From a virus, in IMG/VR virus record IMGVR_UViG_3300030098_002648, positions 1 to 20,971 of that record: a stretch of 20,971 bases of DNA; one strand, written 5' to 3'. The position numbers and the translations under genes were made by a program. The notes below the pieces were generated by a model that saw only the letters and a program-made list of their open reading frames with translations, was not told the origin of the DNA and ran no database searches. Positions 1-4,565 of this stretch are shown in pieces; position 1 is the stretch's first letter, and every line of letters begins with the position of its first letter.

Positions 1-135
1 TATGTCTTTTTCAATAGCATTTAGGCGGTGAAAAATTTCTCTAATGTCACCTTGCCGTTTGCTAGACCTGTTAGACAAGACCATCAGCAACGCTGACACC
101 ATAGCACCAAGAAGAGCAGCGTAGATTTCAGGCAT
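1..135 (-). CDS. Small N-terminal membrane-anchor protein, partial
   Basis: The reading frame opens at an ATG at 135-133 and runs without a stop to the left edge, so the C-terminus lies outside the window. The 45 visible residues are a short head, a hydrophobic stretch from about residue 4 to 20 (YAALLGAMVSALLMVL) suitable for one membrane helix, then a basic/polar segment (SNRSSKRQGDIREIF) leading into what looks like the start of an amphipathic helix. The start overlaps the end of the upstream 63-residue gene by 8 bp (AATGCCTGA), which indicates translational coupling. One anchor followed by a helical tail occurs in spanins, some holin-associated proteins and many unassigned cyanophage proteins. 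I cannot choose between these from the visible part. Confidence 0.6.
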   Translation of the reverse strand, partial: MPEIYAALLGAMVSALLMVLSNRSSKRQGDIREIFHRLNAIEKDI

Positions 136-319
136 TTACATTAGGCCAAGTTCCTTGCTGTATCTTAATCCATTCCTTTTGTGCCTCTGCTATGTCGGGT
201 TTTGATGCATCTGGATCGTTAAGGACACTCCATATTTCAATTCTGTTATTAATCGATTCAACGGTTATTCCATGAGACTTAGCTATTACTTCCTTTTGCT
301 GCTGTGAAAGGAATTTCAT
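128..319 (-). CDS. Small hypothetical protein (63 aa)
   Basis: This complete frame starts at ATG 319 and ends with TGA at 128. The predicted product is soluble and mostly helical with no membrane segment, signal peptide or recognisable motif; it has a tryptophan-containing second half (EIWSVLNDPDAS, KEWIKIQQGTWP). I do not recognise a family. It is kept as a gene because it abuts a divergent intergenic region on one side and overlaps the next minus-strand gene by 8 bp on the other, a typical compact phage arrangement. No strong Shine-Dalgarno sequence precedes the ATG (the upstream mRNA reads TTAAAAAGTA). It may be co-expressed with the membrane protein that follows it. Confidence 0.55.
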   Translation of the reverse strand: MKFLSQQQKEVIAKSHGITVESINNRIEIWSVLNDPDASKPDIAEAQKEWIKIQQGTWPNVNA

Positions 320-370
320 TACTTTTTAACCATTTATGACTAATGTAGTTATGTTTTCTATGTTTTCCGC
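320..370. promoter_or_regulatory. Divergent intergenic region with a tandem 9-bp repeat
   Basis: This 51-bp gap separates the left-going minus-strand pair from the right-going plus-strand operon, so any local promoters for the two must lie here or inside the neighbouring genes. It is very A+T rich. Two abutting 9-bp copies, ATGTTTTCT (351-359) and ATGTTTTCC (360-368), sit directly before the ATG at 371. TATG-type hexamers could serve as -10 boxes, but I see no convincing -35/-10 pair on either strand and no clear Shine-Dalgarno for the gene at 371. The position supports a regulatory role; the exact elements are not resolved. Confidence 0.3.
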
Positions 371-811
371 ATGGCAGAAACAAAAGCTGACGAACCAAAA
401 AAGAAAAATCCTCTGCAAAAACTAAAGGAGGGTTTGGATGATAAAGAAGAACAATTGCAAGTTTTATCTACATTTGTGAGGCTTGGCGTTGTCATTTGGA
501 GTGGTTTTATTTTAACTTTAAACTATGTAGAATTGCCTGGTTTAGGTAAACAAGAAAGGATCGACCCGACTTTTATAGCAAGCGTTTTCACGGGCGCGTT
601 AGCTTCATTTGGATTGGAAACTGCAAAGAAAAGAGGAGATGGAACTTACAAAGCTGATGAAGAGAAAAAGAAAGCTCAATCTGGTTCGGGAGGCGGTGTT
701 CCTTACACAATGATTCGAGTTGAAACACCAATTAAGCTTGTACCAGTTGAACCTAAAATCGACCCAATAACAAACAAACCTATTGATCCTGAAAGTGGGA
801 GATTGACATAA
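371..811 (+). CDS. Two-helix membrane protein, cyanophage-type, holin-like layout
   Basis: The 146-residue product has a charged, lysine-rich head (residues 1-28), a first hydrophobic segment at about 34-52 (TFVRLGVVIWSGFILTL), a short loop (NYVELPGLGKQERID), a second, weaker hydrophobic segment at about 67-83 (FIASVFTGALASFGL), and a soluble, proline-rich tail from about 86. Two helices with a tight turn and charged ends fit a small holin or another inner-membrane phage protein, but no motif proves lysis activity. From memory the head (NPLQKLKEGLDDKEEQLQV) and the VRLGVVIWSGFI segment closely resemble an uncharacterised protein common in cyanophages; this was not checked by search. It is first in a coupled plus-strand operon, and its TAA shares a base with the next ATG (TAATG). 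Confidence 0.75.
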   Translation: MAETKADEPKKKNPLQKLKEGLDDKEEQLQVLSTFVRLGVVIWSGFILTLNYVELPGLGKQERIDPTFIASVFTGALASFGLETAKKRGDGTYKADEEKKKAQSGSGGGVPYTMIRVETPIKLVPVEPKIDPITNKPIDPESGRLT

Positions 812-1017
812 TGAGTGAAGATCTTTCTATTGACGCAAGACAAGAAACTCGTATTGTCTGCCAAGAGATGAAAATCAAACGAGCAGAAGAAAAGATAAAC
901 GATTTAGAAGATCGAGTTAGACTTTTAGAGAAAAGAGTATTCCAAGCTGCTGCACTTGTTAGTGCTGCTTTGGCAGTATTAGGTCTATTAGCACAAATCA
1001 GTAAAGCCTACTTATGA
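811..1017 (+). CDS. Coiled-coil protein with C-terminal membrane helix (XhlA-like)
   Basis: The 68-residue product has a helical, heptad-patterned segment at about residues 18-44 (KIKRAEEKINDLEDRVRLLEK) followed directly by a C-terminal hydrophobic helix at about 45-65 (AAALVSAALAVLGLLAQI). This is the architecture of XhlA-type proteins, which pair with holins in some Gram-positive phages, and also of many small cyanophage proteins. The assignment rests on layout, not on a diagnostic motif. The start overlaps the preceding stop by one base and the end overlaps the next gene by four (ATGA), so the three genes are translationally coupled. A role in helping the upstream membrane protein at the cytoplasmic membrane is plausible but inferred. 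Confidence 0.7.
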   Translation: MSEDLSIDARQETRIVCQEMKIKRAEEKINDLEDRVRLLEKRVFQAAALVSAALAVLGLLAQISKAYL

Positions 1018-1514
1018 AACGTTTCATCCCTCTGTTGCTTCTATTAGCAGCACCAGCACAAGCTGACATAACAATCAAACACACAGCCTCAACAAGCTTG
1101 AAGGTTGATGGAGCAGCAGTACAGGCCATTAGAGTCCCATCTACTTACGCTGTCTCTGGTAACAACATGAAAGTTACTACTGGAGAACACTTTGGAAAAT
1201 TAACAGCAGGCACAGCTACAGCAGCAGCAACACTTGATGTTGGTGTGTACGAGATGGCAACTTCGGGCAGCAGCTTCAGTTTTTCCGAAAGTTGGCTCCA
1301 AGGTGACGCTATTCCAGCCATAGGCAGTGGTGTGGATGTCTCCGCAGGTGTAGTAGCTGACATGCCAGCCTTCGGTAACACTGTCGTCACATCTGGGGGC
1401 GTAGCTGGGTCGCTCAGTGGGACAGTAACTTCTGCTGGAACAGCCACGACAGTCGCTGGAGGCGCAGGCACAACCGGAACGGCTCAAATTTCATCAGAAA
1501 TTACTGTTAAATAG
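1014..1514 (+). CDS. Exported Ala/Gly/Thr-rich protein (166 aa)
   Basis: The N-terminus is a clear signal peptide: a basic start (MKR), a leucine-rich core, and a likely cleavage site after APAQA at residue 17. The mature part is rich in A, G, S, T and V with no cysteine, suggesting a beta-rich extracytoplasmic protein. Two short segments, YAVSGNN (45-51) and SSFSFSESW (86-94), recur in modified form in the next gene (YVVSGHN and NAFSFTETL), so the two are probably distant paralogues. No enzyme motif is visible. The coding sequence is markedly richer in G+C (about 50-58% in sampled 60-bp lines) than its neighbours. The start shares ATGA with the previous gene. Similar exported proteins exist in marine cyanophages as I recall them; their function is unknown. 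Confidence 0.75.
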   Translation: MKRFIPLLLLLAAPAQADITIKHTASTSLKVDGAAVQAIRVPSTYAVSGNNMKVTTGEHFGKLTAGTATAAATLDVGVYEMATSGSSFSFSESWLQGDAIPAIGSGVDVSAGVVADMPAFGNTVVTSGGVAGSLSGTVTSAGTATTVAGGAGTTGTAQISSEITVK

Positions 1515-1960
1515 TGCATAAAATATATAAGTTATTACTGCTTATATCCTTTACAGGGACTAGCGTTTCTGCTGTTCCCGTCGTCCCAACCTTCTCAACG
1601 GGAACACTCAATTCACGCCAAGAAACTAAAACTGTAGTTAGTGAAACTATTACCTCAGTTGATTATCGATCAGGGTACGAATACGTTGTCTCTGGTCATA
1701 ATATTGAACCAATAAATACAGATACTATTTCACCTAAAGCTGTACTAAATACACCTCAAACAGTTGATAACATCACATTTTCATGGACCTCGGTAGATGT
1801 AACACCCGCAAACAAACCCGATTGGAAAATCAAAACTGCTGGCAACGCTTTCTCCTTTACAGAAACTTTAGCCAATCCTGGCCTTTCAAATGTAACAACA
1901 ATCAACCGAACCACTACAACAGAGTCCTTAGTGGAATCGGTATCTGTCTTTACTCAATAA
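1514..1960 (+). CDS. Exported protein (148 aa), related to the preceding one
   Basis: Translation probably begins at the GTG at 1514, which shares its first base with the TAG of the preceding gene (TAGTG). The product opens with a signal peptide (MHKIYKLLLLISFTGTSVSA, likely cleaved after residue 20). A mature domain follows with VPVVPTFSTGTL near its start, YVVSGHN at 57-63, NAFSFTETL at 111-119 and a Thr/Ser-rich end. The two shared motifs tie it to the upstream exported protein. It has no cysteines. From memory, exported cyanophage proteins with a 'VPV.P.F..G' start and an 'INRTT' C-terminal motif exist without assigned function. Its last 178 bp overlap another open frame that carries the next protein, which raises a start-site or frameshift question. 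Confidence 0.7.
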   Translation: MHKIYKLLLLISFTGTSVSAVPVVPTFSTGTLNSRQETKTVVSETITSVDYRSGYEYVVSGHNIEPINTDTISPKAVLNTPQTVDNITFSWTSVDVTPANKPDWKIKTAGNAFSFTETLANPGLSNVTTINRTTTTESLVESVSVFTQ

Positions 1961-2625
1961 CATTTAGTCAGCCAGTATTTGCAAACGCCACAACAATAGC
2001 CTCCCCAAGTGCAACATCCCAAGGCAGTGTGATTAACCAAGGTATCCAGGTTCAAAATGGAAGCTTTATGTTTCAAGAAGTAGGCGATGGAATACGTTGC
2101 AGTGGAACGACTCTTACCATTAATCCATTCATTTCTAAAGTCAACACTTGGAAAGATCCGTTTGAACCTTTTTATAATGAGAATGTATATGATGACCGTA
2201 CAGATGAAGATGGTAATTTAGTCAATCCTGGGGGAATCCTCTTCACTAAGCCCGTCCGAACTGGTCAAGCTGAAAATAATTTAAGCTTTAATTATGGTAT
2301 TACAGCTACGATTGCCGTTCCACTAGATAGACGTATGACTAATAGGTGCGTGGCCGCTATGAATACCCGTGTTAAATATTTAGAACAAGCTTATAAAGCT
2401 AAGAAGTTAGATTATGCTTTGGGACGTTTAAAAGTCTGTGCAGAGCAATTAAAGTTAGGTGTTATGTATGCAAAAGATAGCCCTAGCTATGTTGTTTGCG
2501 AAGATGTAAGGCTTGTAAATCCTCCTAATACATTGCCAGATCATAAACACTCTATTTCCGAGAATCCCTCTGTTCCTTTCTCCTATCAGCGAGGGACTTT
2601 ACAGGAGGCTTCTTCCCCCGAATAG
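1783..2625 (+). CDS. Third exported protein of the cluster; start uncertain
   Basis: From 1961 to 2625 this frame is clearly coding: NGSFMFQEVGDGIRCSG, PFISKVNTW, a Tyr/Asp-rich loop, AVPLDRRMTNRCVAAMN, LDYALGRLKVCAEQLKLG and SYVVCEDV. Four cysteines lie in the mature part (GIRC, NRC, KVC, VVC) and could form two disulfides. Just upstream is a convincing signal-peptide core and cleavage site (LSGIGICLYSITFSQPVFANA, ending near residue 69 if counted from 1783). However, it lies inside the end of the preceding gene with no adjacent ATG, GTG or TTG. The in-frame options are ATG 1783 and TTG 1822, both leaving a long polar leader; otherwise a rare start (such as ATC 1936) or a -1 frameshift from the preceding gene is needed. 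I recall a cyanophage family with the 'G.G..C...TL...PF' and 'VPLD...C' pattern, but this is unchecked. Confidence 0.65.
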   Translation: MDLGRCNTRKQTRLENQNCWQRFLLYRNFSQSWPFKCNNNQPNHYNRVLSGIGICLYSITFSQPVFANATTIASPSATSQGSVINQGIQVQNGSFMFQEVGDGIRCSGTTLTINPFISKVNTWKDPFEPFYNENVYDDRTDEDGNLVNPGGILFTKPVRTGQAENNLSFNYGITATIAVPLDRRMTNRCVAAMNTRVKYLEQAYKAKKLDYALGRLKVCAEQLKLGVMYAKDSPSYVVCEDVRLVNPPNTLPDHKHSISENPSVPFSYQRGTLQEASSPE

Positions 2626-3391
2626 CTAACAGCTTCTTTGTAATCTTCTTAGAAAAACTTTTAACCTGCCCTTTTAGTTGCTTCTGAACGAACTTAGCTA
2701 TTGGCTGACCAATAACAGTTACACCAACTACAGATGTAATAGCAATAGCAGATGTATTAACAAGAACCGTAGGCTGTGGAGCGTAATTACCTGCAATCTC
2801 TATAGGATTTAATCCTTCCCAAACAGTTTCACATTTACCTGTAAGGACATCTCTCTTCCATCCTTTTATTCTTGCAAGGCCGCCTTTACCTAACGAACCA
2901 ATAGGAGTTTTAGCAAGTGTGTCTAAAGGTGGGCAAGGCAGAATATCTGCAATAAACTCTCCATCAATAGTTGGAACTTTAAAATCTTGTTGCCCTACAT
3001 TGGTATCTCCCTTCTCGTTATCTTTGCCATCCTTCTCTTCCACTTCCTTTCTTTTGTTCCTTTTTGATTTCTTTGGCAAAACAGGAGGAACAATTTTTGG
3101 AGTCTCTTGTTTTATTTCCTCTTGCTGCTCAGGTTCAACAACAGTAGCCCCGTCCCAATCAACAGCCATACTTTCAAGGGTTGGCATGTTTCCATCACAG
3201 ACATAAAAATTTCCACGCTCATCCTTAGTAACTAGGTTTTTATTTTTTAAATTCCTAGCCCTTACGCAGCCAGGCATTTGAATAACTGGGAAACCTATAT
3301 TTTCTGGAACTAAAGGCTCAGGTATAGAAATTATTGTTGTATCTATCGAAGCTTCAGGTATTTCTTGAATCGAAATATCTTCTATTTCCAT
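2552..3391 (-). CDS. Lysine-rich single-pass membrane protein, cyanophage-type (279 aa)
   Basis: The predicted order is: an acidic Pro/Ile-rich head (1-38); a CVRARN ... FYVCDGNMPTLESM segment (42-75) with two cysteines; a charged Glu/Lys/Pro linker (84-130); a second conserved-looking block with two cysteines (LPCPPLDT ... GSLGKGG ... TGKCETVWEG, 151-193); one transmembrane helix at about 207-229 (PTVLVNTSAIAITSVVGVTVI); and a strongly basic tail (230-279). I recognise the pattern CP...IG...GKE...C...YE plus one late helix from uncharacterised cyanophage proteins, again from memory only. It probably sits in the inner membrane with the basic tail cytoplasmic. The ATG is preceded by AGGGGG at 9-nt spacing, buried in a hairpin. 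Its 3' end overlaps the convergent gene by 74 bp. Confidence 0.7.
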   Translation of the reverse strand: MEIEDISIQEIPEASIDTTIISIPEPLVPENIGFPVIQMPGCVRARNLKNKNLVTKDERGNFYVCDGNMPTLESMAVDWDGATVVEPEQQEEIKQETPKIVPPVLPKKSKRNKRKEVEEKDGKDNEKGDTNVGQQDFKVPTIDGEFIADILPCPPLDTLAKTPIGSLGKGGLARIKGWKRDVLTGKCETVWEGLNPIEIAGNYAPQPTVLVNTSAIAITSVVGVTVIGQPIAKFVQKQLKGQVKSFSKKITKKLLAIRGKKPPVKSLADRRKEQRDSRK

Positions 3392-3427
3392 ACAACAAAA
3401 CCCCCTAGCATGTGTGAGTCTAGGAGG
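3392..3427 (-). promoter_or_regulatory. Hairpin overlapping the Shine-Dalgarno of the 279-aa gene
   Basis: On the minus strand the arm CCTCCTAG (3427-3420) can pair with CTAGGGGG (3408-3401) around an 11-nt loop, giving an 8-bp stem with one G-U pair. TTTTGTTGT (3400-3392) follows, then the ATG at 3391. The 3' arm contains AGGGGG, the only good Shine-Dalgarno candidate for that gene, at 9-nt spacing. The structure could end transcripts arriving from the tail genes, mask the ribosome site, or both. Confidence 0.5.
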
Positions 3428-3497
3428 CTTTGGTACTGACGCTCCAACAGAGCAGAGGCTAAATTAATAGCTTGATAATGGGTCTGGTGAAAATATA

Positions 3498-4055
3498 CTA
3501 GCAGTCGTTCCATTGATTAGCAAGATCGCTTGCAACATTTCCTACCTGCTTTCTAGCTTGACCAAAAAATATCCCCGCCAATACTGGTCCAACGATAGGA
3601 ACCCCTGCCAAAGCTGGTGTCACCTGAACCGAACCAGCATCAGCAATCATCTGTCCATTACTTCTACCCTGTGCCATCTTTTCTATACATTCAATCTGCT
3701 TTTTTGTAAGCTTTCCTCCTTCTCCTTGAGGGTAAACAGCAAACTGAGCTACAGATTGTTTGTGCATATATTTCTTCTTAACACCACCATTAAAAGTAGG
3801 TTGAGAATCATCTGTGATTGTGGTGATTAGCTTTGGATCGTGTTGCTTAGAATTAAACATCCACTCCTCTGCACCGTCAGGCTTGGTTTCACTCCTGATT
3901 TGAATTGAACTGTAAGGAGTGCTAGAAAGCTTGGCGATGTCTGGAATACCAGAATCTTTACGAGCCAAAAGGTTCAGGCTCATAAAGTTTGTGGCTATCA
4001 AACCACCGCCCAGAACAAGAGAAGTTAGGCCGTTAAACGATTTAAATTGAATCAT
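3498..4055 (-). CDS. Membrane-associated hypothetical protein (185 aa)
   Basis: The product has an N-terminal hydrophobic segment at about 9-30 (GLTSLVLGGGLIATNFMSLNLL), a polar central domain (31-142), and a Gly/Pro/Val-rich hydrophobic segment near the C-terminus at about 144-166 (SVQVTPALAGVPIVGPVLAGIFFG). It ends in NDC. The N-terminal segment lacks a clear cleavage site and is more likely an anchor than a signal peptide. No catalytic motif is visible and I do not recognise the family. The start overlaps the preceding stop by four bases (ATGA), making it the last of a three-gene coupled set. About 106 bp follow before the next start, including the hairpin described at 3392-3427. A role at the cell envelope is inferred from the membrane segments only. 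Confidence 0.65.
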   Translation of the reverse strand: MIQFKSFNGLTSLVLGGGLIATNFMSLNLLARKDSGIPDIAKLSSTPYSSIQIRSETKPDGAEEWMFNSKQHDPKLITTITDDSQPTFNGGVKKKYMHKQSVAQFAVYPQGEGGKLTKKQIECIEKMAQGRSNGQMIADAGSVQVTPALAGVPIVGPVLAGIFFGQARKQVGNVASDLANQWNDC

Positions 4056-4255
4056 TTAAAAGGAAGCACAGATCCTGTCGATGATGGAACGCTTGGTATC
4101 TCTGGCATGGCTCCTTTAACAAGGGAAGGCAATTGCTTTTGCACTTCGCTCATTATGGATTCAGTTAATTTGCCACGTTGAAAGTAAACAAACGTACCAC
4201 CACCTACCGCCACTACTAGAGCAGCGGTATTTATATAGGTGAGAATCTTAAGCAT
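4052..4255 (-). CDS. Small single-pass membrane protein (67 aa)
   Basis: I choose the ATG at 4255 (MLKILTYINTA) over an in-frame TTG two codons upstream, because the ATG gives the usual 8-bp overlap with the preceding stop (AATGCTTAA). One transmembrane helix spans about residues 7-27 (NTAALVVAVGGGTFVYF). It is followed by QRGKLTES, a helical stretch and a Pro/Ser-rich end (PEIPSVPSSTGSVLPFK). From memory, a short protein of this design, ending in a proline-rich '...PALPF'-like tail, is widespread in cyanophages and unassigned. It overlaps the next gene by four bases. Its topology, with a short head and a C-terminal helical tail, is compatible with a lysis accessory or virion-associated membrane protein, neither proven. 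Confidence 0.65.
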   Translation of the reverse strand: MLKILTYINTAALVVAVGGGTFVYFQRGKLTESIMSEVQKQLPSLVKGAMPEIPSVPSSTGSVLPFK

Positions 4256-4463
4256 TAGCAACGCCAGCTTCTTTATCTATATCATTCAAGAGAATTGCAT
4301 TGATTTCTTGAATCCTTTTGTTTAAGGGGTTAATGCTGGCTTGGGTTGTAGCTGGTAAATCTCCTAGTAATTCCTCGACCTGTTTGTTGTAATTGTCAAC
4401 AATTTCTTTAACTTGATTCCCTAAACTTTCTTTTTCTTGTGCAAGAGCGATGCGATCAGCCAT
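4248..4463 (-). CDS. Small helical (coiled-coil) protein (71 aa)
   Basis: This short soluble product is almost entirely predicted helix, with heptad-like stretches at about residues 6-34 (ALAQEKESLGNQVKEIVDNY onward) and 46-64 (LNKRIQEINAILLNDIDKE) separated by a DLPATTQASIN turn. That suggests a helical hairpin or an oligomerising coiled coil. It has no membrane segment, cysteine or enzyme motif. It is first of three overlapping minus-strand genes after the fibre gene, and its stop overlaps the next start. Its place immediately downstream of a giant fibre could suit a small fibre-assembly chaperone, but nothing in the sequence shows this. An alternative is a partner of the two membrane proteins with which it is coupled. 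Confidence 0.6.
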   Translation of the reverse strand: MADRIALAQEKESLGNQVKEIVDNYNKQVEELLGDLPATTQASINPLNKRIQEINAILLNDIDKEAGVANA

Positions 4464-4565
4464 GAAAATAATACATTGCCTTAAAACTATAATCTAATAA
4501 TCAACATTTGACATGTTCGGCCAACACTAAGCAATTAAAGCTTTATAAGAAAATATTCTCATTAA
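4464..4565 (-). other. Intergenic gap after the fibre gene
   Basis: This 102-bp A+T-rich spacer holds a 7-bp A+T-rich hairpin (4545-4562, ATGAGAA/TTCTTAT with one G-U pair, loop TATT) just after the fibre stop, and a smaller AACAT/ATGTT hairpin (4503-4517). Neither is followed by a T-run, so neither is a convincing terminator. TATAGT-like sequence occurs before the gene at 4463 but lacks a good -35 partner. Confidence 0.25.

Noticed and set aside
1145-1487. Two overlapping minus-strand frames of 108 and 95 codons opposite the first exported protein
   Set aside because: They are by-products of the G+C-richer Ala/Gly/Thr codons of the plus-strand gene; they lack plausible starts or protein features, while the plus-strand gene has a signal peptide and coupled neighbours.
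2919-3206. Plus-strand frame of 95 codons opposite the lysine-rich membrane protein
   Set aside because: It is the Ser/Phe-rich complement of the Glu/Lys-rich linker of the minus-strand gene and has no ribosome site.
3513-3830. Plus-strand frame of 105 codons opposite the 185-residue membrane protein
   Set aside because: The minus-strand gene is coupled by ATGA overlap and has membrane segments; the opposite frame has a random-looking composition.
4228-4235. TATAAATA on the minus strand, matching a T4-type late promoter core
   Set aside because: It lies inside the coding start of the small membrane gene (encoding YINT), is not just upstream of any gene, and no similar site precedes the other operons.
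4503-4536. TTGACA on the plus strand, a perfect -35 hexamer
   Set aside because: At 17-bp spacing the downstream hexamer is GCAATT, a poor -10, and the next plus-strand sequence is the non-coding strand of the fibre gene.
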